From Bacillaceae bacterium UBA7792 (GTDB lineage: Bacteria > Bacillota > Bacilli > Bacillales > Cytobacillaceae), in assembly GCA_002480735.1 (NCBI GenBank), contig DLCS01000131.1, forward strand, positions 1 to 53,674: a DNA stretch of 53,674 nucleotides. The letters are read 5' to 3'. The position numbers and the translations under genes were made by a program. Positions 26,371 to 35,014 of the stretch are shown here, one piece after another. Under the pieces are notes generated by a model that saw nothing but the letters and a program-made list of their open reading frames with translations, was not told the DNA's origin and searched no databases. The first letter of the stretch is position 1, and each line of letters begins with the position of its first letter.

Positions 26371-28325
26371 TGTATATGAATCTATTATCCATTGACATAG
26401 AAACTTACAGTAGTGTAGACCTCATTAAATCTGGGGTCTACGCCTACTGTGAATCAGCTGATTTTGAAATTCTCCTCTTTGCTTTCGCTGTTGATGATCA
26501 AGAAGTGAAAATTGTCGATTTAGCTTCTGGCGAGAAGATACCAGATGACATTGTAAGTGCAATGGTGGACCCAGCAGTGATAAAGACAGCTTACAATGCC
26601 AATTTTGAACGAACGTGTTTGGCTAAGCACTTTCAACAGCCGATGCCGCCGGACCAATGGAGGTGTTCATCGGTTCATGCTTTAATGCTTGGTTTACCTG
26701 GATATCTCGATGGAGTGGCGAAATGCCTCAAGTTGAAGGAACAGAAAATGAAGGAAGGGAAAGCCTTAATTCGATACTTTTCTGTTCCTTGTAAACCTAC
26801 AAAAGTGAATGGGGGAAGAACCCGCAATCTTCCAGAGCATGACTTGGATAAGTGGACTACTTTTAAGGATTACTGCAAACAAGATGTTGAGGTCGAAAGA
26901 CAAATCCGAAAGAAGCTAGAGGCTTTTCCCATTCCGAAAGTTGAACAGAAGCTTTGGGAATTGGATCAGAAAATAAATGACGAAGGTGTTCTCATCGACA
27001 AGAGCCTAGTCATAAATGCCATTCAGGCAGATAAATCTTTCCAGAATGAGCTCCTTAAAGAAGCGGTGTGTTTAACAGGGGTAGAAAATCCAAATAGTCC
27101 AGCACAGTTAAAAGGTTGGTTGCTTAAGCAAGGTATAGAAGTTGATAGCCTTGCGAAGAAAAATGTAGAAGCACTGATGGGTGAAGTGGCAAATCTTGAA
27201 GTTAAACGGCTGTTGGAATTAAGACAGGCAATGTCAAAAACATCAGTGAAAAAGTATGAAGCAATGGATCGGTCTATCTGTACTGACCAAAGAATTAGGG
27301 GTTTGTTGAAATTCTACGGGGCAAACCGTACAGGCCGCTGGGCGGGTAGACTTGTTCAAATTCATAACCTACCAAGAAACAGTTTGAAAGATTTACAGAT
27401 TGCAAGGGATCTTTTGAAGTCAGGGAACTATGAAGCTTTGGAACTTCTTTTTGATAGTGTGTCAGACGTATTATCTCAATTAATTCGAACGGCGTTTATT
27501 CCTTCACAGGGCAACCGTTTTATTGTAGCTGACTTTTCAGCAATTGAAGCAAGAGTAATTGCGTGGCTTGGGGGAGAGCATTGGCGAATGGATGTGTTCC
27601 AATCTCATAGGAAGATTTATGAAGCTTCTGCTGCACAAATGTTCAAGGTACCCATTGAAACGATTGATAAGGGTAGTCCGCTAAGGCAGAAAGGAAAAAT
27701 TGCTGAACTGGCTCTTGGTTATGGCGGTTCTAAAGGGGCGTTGATGCAGATGGGGGCTTTAGAAATGGGTTTGACCGAGGATGAACTTCCGGAGTTAGTT
27801 TCCGCTTGGCGAGAGGCTAATCCGAATATCGTGAAACTTTGGTGGGGAATCGAAGCGGCAGCTATCAAAGCAGTAAAAGAAAAAGCGGTGGTGAAAATGC
27901 AGTATGGACTTACCTTTCATTACACCAAAGGCATTCTATTTATTACACTGCCATCTGGTCGTTCCCTTGCTTATGTTAGGCCAAGAATCGGGATAGATGA
28001 GCGTTTTGGAAAGGAACAACTCACGTATGAAGGAACGGAGCAAGGCTCCAAGCAGTGGGGCAGGATTCCTACTTACGGTGGCAAACTAACGGAGAATATT
28101 ATTCAAGCCATTGCTAGGGATTGTCTTGCTGTTGCTATGCTGAGGTTGGATGAAGGGGGATATCGGATTAACTTTCATGTTCATGATGAAGTTATCCTTG
28201 ATGTTCCTGTCGGAACGGGATCAATGGAAGAAGTAGAAAACATAATGGGTCAACCGATTGATTGGGCTCCGGGACTTCCTCTAGGAGCAGATAGCTTTGA
28301 AACCTATTATTACAAAAAAGATTAA
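26370..28325 (+). CDS. Phage family A DNA polymerase
   Basis: A 651-aa polymerase for phage DNA replication. The N-terminal 3'-5' exonuclease-like region begins LLSIDIETYSS (D-I-E), with a later YCKQDVEVE. The polymerase palm shows FIVADFSAIEARV (motif A), the fingers have RQKGKIAELALGYGGSKGAL (motif B, K and Y), and NFHVHDEVILDVP is motif C. Replication and proofreading are likely both intact. The start is ATG 26370, overlapping the previous stop, or ATG 26376, which has better spacing from a weak TTAGG. Confidence 0.93.
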   Translation: MYMNLLSIDIETYSSVDLIKSGVYAYCESADFEILLFAFAVDDQEVKIVDLASGEKIPDDIVSAMVDPAVIKTAYNANFERTCLAKHFQQPMPPDQWRCSSVHALMLGLPGYLDGVAKCLKLKEQKMKEGKALIRYFSVPCKPTKVNGGRTRNLPEHDLDKWTTFKDYCKQDVEVERQIRKKLEAFPIPKVEQKLWELDQKINDEGVLIDKSLVINAIQADKSFQNELLKEAVCLTGVENPNSPAQLKGWLLKQGIEVDSLAKKNVEALMGEVANLEVKRLLELRQAMSKTSVKKYEAMDRSICTDQRIRGLLKFYGANRTGRWAGRLVQIHNLPRNSLKDLQIARDLLKSGNYEALELLFDSVSDVLSQLIRTAFIPSQGNRFIVADFSAIEARVIAWLGGEHWRMDVFQSHRKIYEASAAQMFKVPIETIDKGSPLRQKGKIAELALGYGGSKGALMQMGALEMGLTEDELPELVSAWREANPNIVKLWWGIEAAAIKAVKEKAVVKMQYGLTFHYTKGILFITLPSGRSLAYVRPRIGIDERFGKEQLTYEGTEQGSKQWGRIPTYGGKLTENIIQAIARDCLAVAMLRLDEGGYRINFHVHDEVILDVPVGTGSMEEVENIMGQPIDWAPGLPLGADSFETYYYKKD

Positions 28326-28347
28326 ATCGAATAGGAGGATAACAAAG

Positions 28348-29169
28348 ATGAATAGTTTACGAGTGTTCAGTTCTTCAGAATTTGGTCAGTTAGAAGTAAT
28401 GGTGATTGATGGGAAAGAATACTTTCCTGCAACAGATGTGGCAAAAATGCTCTCCTATAGTAATCCTCATCAGGCCATCATCAAAAACTGCCGGTACCTA
28501 ACAAAAAGAGAGGTACCTCATCCACAGAGTGAAGGGAAAACAATCGAAAAGAATTTTATTCCTGAAGGTGATGTTTACCGTTTAATCATCGGTGCTGCAT
28601 CCCAAGGGAAAAATAAAGAAGTAAAGAAAAAAGCGGAGCAATTCGAACATTGGATTTTCGATGAAGTGCTACCGGATATCAGAAAACATGGGTTGTATGC
28701 TTCAGAGTCACTTCTGAATGACATTCTTAAAAATCCCGAATTGGGGATTAAGCTCTTTACTGAGTATAAAGAGGCCAAAGAAAAAGCAAAAATGCTTGAA
28801 CTGGAAAATGCTCAAAACAAACAGATCATCGGAGAGCTGAAACCGAAAGCTTCCTATTATGATTTGGTTCTTCAAAATAAATCTGTTGTACCGATTAGCC
28901 TTATTGCGAAGGATTACGGATTATCCGCTAGAAAACTGAACGCCACCCTTCATGAGCTAGGTGTGCAATACAAAATGGGAAAAACGTGGCTTCTCTATCA
29001 AAAATATGCGGAAATGGGCTATACCCAATCAAAAACTCATGCCATTGATGCAGATAGAAGTGTGATGCATACGTATTGGACGCAAAAGGGTCGATTATTT
29101 CTTTACGAGCTACTTAAGAGAGAAAAAGGATTAGTACCGTTGATTGAGCGCTCTACTAAATCGGCATAG
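28348..29169 (+). CDS. BRO-N/ANT phage antirepressor
   Basis: A 273-aa DNA-binding protein. The BRO-N domain (about residues 1-110) shows VMVIDGKEYFPATDVAKML, NCRYL and FEHWIFDEVLPDIRKHGLY. A short coiled linker leads to a C-terminal KilA-C/ANT domain (about 160-273) with KPKASYYD, ISLIAKDYGLSARKLNATLH and YWTQKGRLFLYELL. Such proteins relieve repression during induction, which fits a repressor lacking a self-cleavage domain. The start is the ATG at 28348 behind AGGAGG. Confidence 0.88.
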   Translation: MNSLRVFSSSEFGQLEVMVIDGKEYFPATDVAKMLSYSNPHQAIIKNCRYLTKREVPHPQSEGKTIEKNFIPEGDVYRLIIGAASQGKNKEVKKKAEQFEHWIFDEVLPDIRKHGLYASESLLNDILKNPELGIKLFTEYKEAKEKAKMLELENAQNKQIIGELKPKASYYDLVLQNKSVVPISLIAKDYGLSARKLNATLHELGVQYKMGKTWLLYQKYAEMGYTQSKTHAIDADRSVMHTYWTQKGRLFLYELLKREKGLVPLIERSTKSA

Positions 29170-29185
29170 TTGGGAAGTGTCTAAC

Positions 29186-29365
29186 GTGGCTGATATAGAC
29201 ACAGTGAAATTCCTAGTGGAATTAAGGCAGTTTAAAAGTGTAATACCGAAACAGGCAATGAAAACATTGAAAGGTCAGGCCCTTTCCGGTGATTTGGAAG
29301 GAGCAAAAAAAGGCCTAGGTACTGTGTTACGTAGGAGGGCTGGTAGATGTGAAAGGGCTCAGTGA
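29186..29365 (+). CDS. Small phage protein, unknown function
   Basis: A 59-aa basic helical protein (IDTVKFLVELRQFKSVIPKQ) between the antirepressor and the primase-helicase, with a 17-base overlap into the next gene. The start is GTG 29186 after GGAAGTG; GTG 29177 is also in frame. I do not recognise a family; small genes like this recur at this site in Firmicute siphoviruses. Confidence 0.6.
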   Translation: MADIDTVKFLVELRQFKSVIPKQAMKTLKGQALSGDLEGAKKGLGTVLRRRAGRCERAQ

Positions 29366-31754
29366 ACAAAAAAGTCATAGTATAAAACATGATGGAAATC
29401 TCACGATTGCGACCGGAAGAAACAGAAAAGAATTGAATTGGAAAAACCGTGAAATGCTCTGGTCTGAGGTTATTCAGAAGTTAAGTACTACTGTTAGAAC
29501 ACACGAAACGTATGAGGAATATAAAAAGCTTTCCAAAATAAAACAAGATGAGATTAAAGACGTTGGTGGATTTGTCGGTGGTACCTTAAAGGGTGGCAGA
29601 AGAAAACATGACAGTGTGGTTTGGCGGCAGATTGTTTCTCTTGATGCTGACTTTGTGAAAGGGGATTTATGGGCATCTGTTGAGACCATGTTTGGCTACG
29701 GGTGCGCCATATACTCTACTCATAAACATCACCCGAAGAATCCAAGGTTAAGGCTAGTCATTCCCCTATCAAGGCCAGTTACCGCCGATGAATATGTACC
29801 AATTGCAAGAAGGATAGCCGCTGACCTTGGAATTGACTTTTTCGATGATACCACCTATCAAGTACACCGGCTGATGTATTGGCCATCGACATCATCGGAT
29901 GGGGAATTTGTCTTTAAAGTGTTGGACGAGCCATGGATCGATCCAGATGCTGTTTTGGCGAGATATCCAGATTGGAGAGATTCTTCTTACTGGCCCGAAA
30001 GCTCAAGAACTGTTCACGAGCGAAAGAGGCTCGCTGATAAGCAAGGTGATCCCAAATCCAAAGAAGGTGTTGTCGGTGCTTTTTGCCGGACTTACACTGT
30101 CACCGATGTGATTGAGAAATATTTAAGTGATATTTACGTTCCTTGCGAGGATCCAAACCGATATACGTATTCAGCTGGTTCCACAGCTGGTGGGTTGGTG
30201 ATATACGAAAATGGTGACTTTGCATACTCTCATCATTCTACTGACCCTATTGGTGGAAGGCTTGTTAACGCATTTGATTTAGTTCGCATGCATTTATTTG
30301 GTGACTTAGATGAGGCAGTAAAAGAAGGAGCACCAATCAATCGATTGCCTTCGTATAAGGCGATGGTGGAAGAAGCGTTGAAGGACAAGCAGGTGAAACT
30401 GACATTAGGTAAAGAGCAGTTGAGCCTTGCTGCAGGAGATTTTGAAGATGAGGATATGGAATGGCTGACAGAACTGACAAGAGATCAAAAAGGAAATATT
30501 GTCTCTAGTGCTCCGAATGTCATTCTTATTCTTGAACACGACCCAGCCTTAAAGGAACGAATTGCAATGAACGACTTTGTCCATCGGGTGGTCATTAAAG
30601 ATGATTTGCCTTGGCGGGGTGTCGAACGGGGTGAATATTGGTCCGATAGCGATGATGCCAGTTTGCGAAATTACCTTTACTCTATTTACGGCATCAAAGG
30701 AGCGGGTGTTATTGCAGATGCTTGGAGTGAAGTAGCGGTGAAGTATGCCTTTCATCCGATTAAGGACTATTTAGACGGACTCGTTTGGGATGGCGAGGAG
30801 CGGATTGAAACCTTACTGGTAGATTATCTTGGTGCTGATGATAATGAGTGCGTCCGAACATTTACTCGAAAAATTATGCTTGCAGCAGTAACAAGGATTT
30901 ATAGGCCGGGTGCCAAGTTTGATTACTGTGTTGTCCTTGTTGGTCCTCAAGGTGTGGGGAAGAGTCACATTATTAAGCTTATAGGTAAGGAATGGCACTC
31001 GGATTCCTTGATTACTGTAAAGGGCAAAGAAGCCTATGAACAGCTTCAGGGTGCATGGATTTTAGAAATGGCCGAGCTGACGGCAACGAAGAAAGCTGAC
31101 ACGGAAGCAGTAAAGCATTTTATTTCTAAGTCCGAGGATACCTTTCGAGTCGCTTATGGCAGGCACAATGAAACGTTCAAGCGGCAGTGCGTTTTTTTCG
31201 GAACCACCAATGATTATGATTTTTTAAATGATCCAACGGGAAATCGTCGCTTTTTACCCATAACGGTTAATGGTGGTGGTAGGAAAAACATGTGGGATGA
31301 TTTAACGGAAGAGGAAGTTGATCAGATTTGGGCGGAGGCAAAGGTACTGTATGAAAAGGGAGAGACCTTAGCTTTAAGTAAAGAAATTGAAGAAAAGGCC
31401 TATGAACTTCAAGCTGCACATACTCAGGAAAATCCGATTGCAGAAAGCATTCGAACTTATCTAGAAACAATGGTGCCAACGAACTGGTATGAACTAGACA
31501 TTGGTTCAAGAAGAGCTTATTTGCATATGGACCAGCAGGGTGATGAATCAGGTAAGAAAATGAAGCTAACTAAGGTGTGTGCTCAAATGGTTTGGGAAGA
31601 ACTTTTCCAAAAGGATGTATCCATCATGACCAGATATGATGCCAAAGAAATTAATATGATCATCCAACATACACCCGGCTGGAAAAGGGTTAGTACGATT
31701 CGTTTCGACAATAGTTATGGAACACAACGGGGATTTCGAAGAGAAGAATTGTAA
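29349..31754 (+). CDS. VirE-family phage primase-helicase
   Basis: An 801-aa replication protein. The N-terminal half resembles primase-polymerase modules (SLDADFVKGD, YSTHKHHPKNPRLRLVIPLS, with conserved Asp pair and H-x-S). The C-terminal VirE/SF3-like ATPase shows Walker A GPQGVGKSH near residue 532, LQGAWILEMAELTA (Walker B), and a sensor region FFGTTNDYDFLNDPTGNRRF. It should unwind and prime phage DNA. The start is GTG 29349, nine bases after AGGAGGG. The stop lies in the first GTAAAC repeat of a cluster that may be the origin. Confidence 0.9.
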   Translation: MKGLSEQKSHSIKHDGNLTIATGRNRKELNWKNREMLWSEVIQKLSTTVRTHETYEEYKKLSKIKQDEIKDVGGFVGGTLKGGRRKHDSVVWRQIVSLDADFVKGDLWASVETMFGYGCAIYSTHKHHPKNPRLRLVIPLSRPVTADEYVPIARRIAADLGIDFFDDTTYQVHRLMYWPSTSSDGEFVFKVLDEPWIDPDAVLARYPDWRDSSYWPESSRTVHERKRLADKQGDPKSKEGVVGAFCRTYTVTDVIEKYLSDIYVPCEDPNRYTYSAGSTAGGLVIYENGDFAYSHHSTDPIGGRLVNAFDLVRMHLFGDLDEAVKEGAPINRLPSYKAMVEEALKDKQVKLTLGKEQLSLAAGDFEDEDMEWLTELTRDQKGNIVSSAPNVILILEHDPALKERIAMNDFVHRVVIKDDLPWRGVERGEYWSDSDDASLRNYLYSIYGIKGAGVIADAWSEVAVKYAFHPIKDYLDGLVWDGEERIETLLVDYLGADDNECVRTFTRKIMLAAVTRIYRPGAKFDYCVVLVGPQGVGKSHIIKLIGKEWHSDSLITVKGKEAYEQLQGAWILEMAELTATKKADTEAVKHFISKSEDTFRVAYGRHNETFKRQCVFFGTTNDYDFLNDPTGNRRFLPITVNGGGRKNMWDDLTEEEVDQIWAEAKVLYEKGETLALSKEIEEKAYELQAAHTQENPIAESIRTYLETMVPTNWYELDIGSRRAYLHMDQQGDESGKKMKLTKVCAQMVWEELFQKDVSIMTRYDAKEINMIIQHTPGWKRVSTIRFDNSYGTQRGFRREEL

Positions 31755-31983
31755 ACACGTAAACTTTGAAATCATTTTATTGTTTACAACCAACTCCTTA
31801 TATCCTCTATCTATATACTTTGTAAACATGATAAACAACTATATCTATATAAAAAGAAATAGAGAATAACATATATAACCTATACACCCTAATAGCCATA
31901 TATGTATAGATTAACTATTTTTATGTTTACTTGTTTACGAGAAGGTTGAAATCCTTATGAATACTGAGTTTTGACTGTAAACA
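31750..31983. repeat. GTAAAC/GTTTAC repeat cluster, possible phage origin
   Basis: Seven copies of GTAAAC or its complement lie in 235 bp, mostly as TGTAAACA/TGTTTACA: 31750-31757, 31759-31764, 31781-31788, 31821-31828, 31924-31930, 31932-31938 and 31976-31983. The region between genes is otherwise non-coding and strongly AT-rich. An iteron-like origin or a regulator-binding array next to the replication genes is the simplest reading. Confidence 0.55.
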
Positions 31984-32006
31984 TTTATTTTAGGGGTGAC
32001 CGATAG

Positions 32007-32285
32007 ATGAATGAAGTTAGTATCGAAAGAAGGCTGAAAAAGAAAGTGAACGAACAAGGTGGGTTAGCATTGAAACTTGTGTCGCCCGGTTTTGCAGGTG
32101 TGCCCGATCGGTTGGTGCTCTTTAATGGTTCAAAGGTTGCTTTTGTGGAATTAAAGGCACCGGCTAAGAAGCTACGTGCCTTGCAACAAAAAAGGAAAAA
32201 GCAGCTGGAAGCCTTAGGGTTTAAAGTTTTTAAGATTGATAGCTACGAGGCGGTCGATCGAATGCTAGAGGAGATGGTCCTTTGA
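32007..32285 (+). CDS. VRR-NUC domain nuclease
   Basis: A 92-aa stand-alone VRR-NUC (PD-(D/E)xK) nuclease. The catalytic core is visible in GVPDRLVLFNGSKVAFVELK (D, then E-x-K), with the Q in LRALQQKR helix. The family cuts branched DNA, and phage versions act beside SNF2 helicases, as here (the next gene overlaps by 4 bases). It probably processes replication or recombination intermediates. AGGGGTGA precedes the ATG. Confidence 0.88.
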   Translation: MNEVSIERRLKKKVNEQGGLALKLVSPGFAGVPDRLVLFNGSKVAFVELKAPAKKLRALQQKRKKQLEALGFKVFKIDSYEAVDRMLEEMVL

Positions 32286-33139
32286 TATATAAACCGTATC
32301 ATTATCAGTCTTATGCCACCCAATGGATTATCGATAAAAAGAAATCAGCTCTTTTCCTTGAGATGGGAATGGGAAAATCAGTGTCAACACTGACTGCGAT
32401 TTTGGAACTGATGTATGACTACTTTGATGTGGCAAAGGTTCTAGTCATTGCGCCGCTTCGAGTAGCCAGTACAACTTGGGAGGAAGAAGTGGAGAAATGG
32501 GATCACTTGAAGGACCTCCGAATTTCAAAAGTACTTGGCGGTGAAAAACAAAGAGTAGCTGCTTTATATAAAAAAGCTGACATCTACATCATCAATCGAG
32601 AAAATGTCACTTGGCTAGTGAATTGGTTTGATGCCGATTGGCCATTTGACATGGTGGTCATTGATGAATTATCCAGCTTTAAATCTTCAAAAGCCCAACG
32701 GTTCAAATCGTTAAAAAAGGTGAGGCCTTTTATTAAACGATTGGTTGGATTAACAGGAACTCCGGCACCAAACGGTTTGATTGATTTGTGGCCACAGATT
32801 TATTTGCTAGATGGTGGTGAGCGATTGGGGAAAACAGTCACTGGTTACCGAGAGAAATTCTTTCTTCCGGATAAGCGAAATCAAATGATAGTCTACACTT
32901 GGAAGTTAAAAGATGGAGCGGAAGATACCATTTATGAAAGGCTCTCTGATATCTGCGTGAGCATGAAAGCTAAGGATTATCTCGAGTTGCCTGAACGAAT
33001 GGACAATGTAATACCCGTTGAATTGCCGAAAAAGGCGAAAGAACAGTATGACCGATTAGAAAAGGAATTGATTTTATCGATTGAAGATGCGGATGTGTTA
33101 GCTGGATCCGCCGCAGTCCTGGCCAATAAATTATTATAA
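32282..33139 (+). CDS. SNF2-family phage helicase, N-terminal part (cut by in-frame stop)
   Basis: The first 285 residues of a DEAD/SNF2 helicase. Walker A LEMGMGKS is near residues 26-33 and VVIDELSSFKS (Walker B, DELS) near 126. LTGTPAPNGLIDLWPQ follows. The frame ends at TAA 33137-33139, after AAVLANKLL, then continues in the same frame as the helicase C-terminal domain. In relatives (from memory) this junction reads LLQ-M-ANGA, so a Gln codon has probably become TAA. The start is TTG 32282, eight bases after GAGGAG. Alone, this part lacks half the ATPase site. Confidence 0.85.
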   Translation: MIYKPYHYQSYATQWIIDKKKSALFLEMGMGKSVSTLTAILELMYDYFDVAKVLVIAPLRVASTTWEEEVEKWDHLKDLRISKVLGGEKQRVAALYKKADIYIINRENVTWLVNWFDADWPFDMVVIDELSSFKSSKAQRFKSLKKVRPFIKRLVGLTGTPAPNGLIDLWPQIYLLDGGERLGKTVTGYREKFFLPDKRNQMIVYTWKLKDGAEDTIYERLSDICVSMKAKDYLELPERMDNVIPVELPKKAKEQYDRLEKELILSIEDADVLAGSAAVLANKLL

Positions 33140-33664
33140 GTGGCCAATGGTGCTGTGTACGATGAAGAAGGTGAAGTGAAGCATATCCATGACGAAAAGT
33201 TAAAAGCATTGGATGAATTGATAGAAGCGGCAAGTGGAAAACCCATGCTTGTGTTTTATGGCTACCAACACGACAAGGACAGGCTTTTATATCATTTAAA
33301 GAAACTAAAGCCAAGGCTCCTTCAATCAGACAAAGACATTAAGGATTGGAATCAAGGGAAAGTTCAGGTTCTTCTAGCCCACCCGGCATCAGCTGGTCAT
33401 GGACTGAACCTTCAAACAGGTGGTAATATTATCATTTGGTTTGGGCTAACTTGGAGCCTCGAACTCTATCAACAAGCCAATGCAAGACTTTGGCGGCAAG
33501 GTCAAAAACAAACGGTTGTCATTCATCACATCATTGCGAAAGACACCATTGATGAACGAGTGATGAAAGCATTAGAAGATAAAGATGTGAGCCAAGCTGC
33601 ACTGATTGAAGCAGTCAAGGCAAGAATGAACCAATACAAAGAGGGTTTGCCACATGGATTGTAA
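33140..33664 (+). CDS. SNF2-family phage helicase, C-terminal part
   Basis: A 174-aa helicase C-terminal domain in the same frame as the preceding part and separated from it only by the TAA stop. The motifs LVFYGYQHDKDRLL, LLAHPASAGHGLNLQTGG and QANARLWRQGQKQTV (arginine finger region) complete a SNF2 motor. A GTG at 33140 directly follows the stop (TAAGTG), but no ribosome site precedes it. Translation could come from re-initiation or stop readthrough; otherwise the helicase is a pseudogene. Confidence 0.8.
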   Translation: MANGAVYDEEGEVKHIHDEKLKALDELIEAASGKPMLVFYGYQHDKDRLLYHLKKLKPRLLQSDKDIKDWNQGKVQVLLAHPASAGHGLNLQTGGNIIIWFGLTWSLELYQQANARLWRQGQKQTVVIHHIIAKDTIDERVMKALEDKDVSQAALIEAVKARMNQYKEGLPHGL

Positions 33665-33682
33665 AGACGGGAGGAATTGCCG

Positions 33683-34114
33683 GTGAACGCAAAAGAATAT
33701 TTATCCCAGGCTCTTCAGCTTGATCAAAGAATAAACAGTAAACTTGTACAAGTTTCGATGTTACGAGACCTTGCTTTAAAAACAACATCCGTCCTTCAGG
33801 ATGACAAAGTCCAAAGTACGAAACAACAATCACCGATGGAAAGTGCTCTCGTTAAGTTAATGAGCCTTGAGGAGGAAATCAATGACGACATTGATCAATT
33901 AATTGATTTAAAACGTGAGTTGGCAACCTTTGTATCCGAAATAGAGAATCCTTCTCACCGATTGCTTCTTGAACTTCGTTATCTTAGTGGCAGTACATGG
34001 GAAGAAGTCGCTGCGATCATGGGATATGATGTGCGGTGGGTTTATCGGTTGCATCGGAAAGCATTGAAAGAAGCGACGGAACGATTAGAAAATAGCCCGG
34101 TGGAATGCATATGA
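33683..34114 (+). CDS. Phage late regulator, DUF1492/ArpU-like
   Basis: A 143-aa protein with a helical N-terminal region and a C-terminal sigma-region-4-like HTH (YLSGSTWEEVAAIMGYDVRW, then VYRLHRKAL). Such proteins sit at the end of the early region of Firmicute phages and are thought to activate late genes (RinA/ArpU-like role). The start is GTG 33683, eight bases from GGGAGG; a TTG at 33677 would be too close. Two terminator-like hairpins follow, marking the end of the early operon. Confidence 0.8.
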   Translation: MNAKEYLSQALQLDQRINSKLVQVSMLRDLALKTTSVLQDDKVQSTKQQSPMESALVKLMSLEEEINDDIDQLIDLKRELATFVSEIENPSHRLLLELRYLSGSTWEEVAAIMGYDVRWVYRLHRKALKEATERLENSPVECI

Positions 34115-34133
34115 AAAAGAAGATTATACACAA

Positions 34134-34170
34134 CACCCTTGGAGGATCAAGTTCCTTTAAGGGTTTTTGT
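34134..34170 (+). terminator. Terminator-like hairpin at the end of the early operon
   Basis: ACCCTT before GGAGGATC pairs with AAGGGT (34159-34164), with a secondary GGA/TCC pairing inside the loop, followed by TTTTTGTTT. Confidence 0.6.
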
Positions 34171-34255
34171 TTGGACTTAAAAACACGCCATGAAAAGCCA
34201 TTATAAGCCACCCCATCCATGTGATAGAGTATAAGCTGTAGAAATAGAATGATAC

Positions 34256-34290
34256 AGCCCATGGAGGACAAACCTTCGGGGCTTTTTTAA
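34256..34290 (+). terminator. Second terminator before the HNH gene
   Basis: AGCCC (34256-34260) pairs with GGGCT (34279-34283), and inside it AGG pairs with CCT, followed by TTTTTTAAT. With the hairpin at 34134 it gives two tandem stops between the early and late regions. No gene is seen in 34115-34314. Confidence 0.72.
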
Positions 34291-34314
34291 TAGGATTAAA
34301 CGGAGTTGAGAGCA

Positions 34315-34668
34315 ATGCCAATGAAACCAAAGAAGCCATGCAAACACAACGGTTGTCCTTTGTTAACGGACGATAAGTACTGTGAGTTTCATGCAAAGCT
34401 TCATGTAGATGATAGATCGAACGCAAGCGAGCGTGGTTATGATAAACGATGGAGGGAAGCGAGCAAACGATTCTTAAACGCTCACCCTCTTTGCAAACAC
34501 TGTGAGCAGAAAGGAAAGCTGACTCAAGCAACGGTTGTTGACCACATCAAACCACACCGAGGAGACCAGAGACTGTTCTGGGATGAAAAGAACTGGCAGT
34601 CTTTGTGTAAGAGATGTCATGATCGTAAGACAAGAACAGAAGATCAGTATCCAATCTATACTTTTTAA
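34315..34668 (+). CDS. HNH endonuclease
   Basis: A 117-aa HNH nuclease. Zinc ligands are C-x2-C pairs at HPLCKHCEQKG and LCKRCHDRKT; the catalytic part is VVDHIKPHRGD (H-N-H-like) with a later N in EKNWQSLC. In HK97-type phages an HNH protein beside the terminase takes part in packaging-site cleavage; here it lies about 4 kb upstream of the terminase pair. A second cysteine set near the N-terminus (CKHNGC, YCEFH) is also typical. The start is ATG 34315, nine bases from GGAG. Confidence 0.9.
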   Translation: MPMKPKKPCKHNGCPLLTDDKYCEFHAKLHVDDRSNASERGYDKRWREASKRFLNAHPLCKHCEQKGKLTQATVVDHIKPHRGDQRLFWDEKNWQSLCKRCHDRKTRTEDQYPIYTF

Positions 34669-34925
34669 TGGACGGGTAGGGGAGGTCAAATTCCTACAAC
34701 CTTTTATACGGTGACCGCGCGCCCCCTTCACGTGAATTTTCGCGGAATTAAACAAGGGGGGTTACTCTTGAGGGCTTGAATATGAGTTCCGCCTCAATAG
34801 CGTTAAGGGTTAGGCGATTTTGGATTTTGCGAAAAGGTTTGATTGAGGAAATGATAAAAGTGGTGTTCAGCCCTTGCCAGGACTGAATTTAAACAGTTTT
34901 AATCAATAAATAAAAAATACGAATG
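34669..34925. other. Non-coding region between HNH and small HTH gene
   Basis: About 260 bases with no convincing gene. A GC-rich island (GTGACCGCGCGCCCCC, 34711-34726) stands out in AT-rich surroundings. A 34-codon frame from ATG 34782 with AGGG upstream is conceivable but unsupported. The cohesive-end or pac region of HNH/P27-type phages is often beside the HNH gene, so this stretch is a candidate packaging site. Confidence 0.35.
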
Positions 34926-34972
34926 AAACGCATAGTTTAGCTTGAAAAATAGCTGATTAATGCGTTTTTTTA
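34926..34972 (+). terminator. Intrinsic terminator
   Basis: AAACGCAT (34926-34933) pairs with ATGCGTTT (34960-34967) and an inner TAGCT pairs with AGCTG, followed by a run of T. It lies between the packaging-site candidate and the next gene. Confidence 0.75.
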
Positions 34973-35014
34973 TTGCCCTTTTAAATACTGTTTACGCAGA
35001 AAGGAGTAGGAGTG

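Noticed and set aside
31750..31983. GTAAAC repeats as a CRISPR-like array
   Set aside because: Units are only 6-8 bp, in both orientations and unevenly spaced.
32970..33314. Minus-strand frames spanning the helicase stop codon
   Set aside because: They lie antisense to conserved helicase sequence and have no initiation signals, so they do not explain the stop.
34782..34886. A 34-codon frame with AGGG upstream in the region after the HNH gene
   Set aside because: Too short, with no recognisable sequence; kept only as a remark in the region description.
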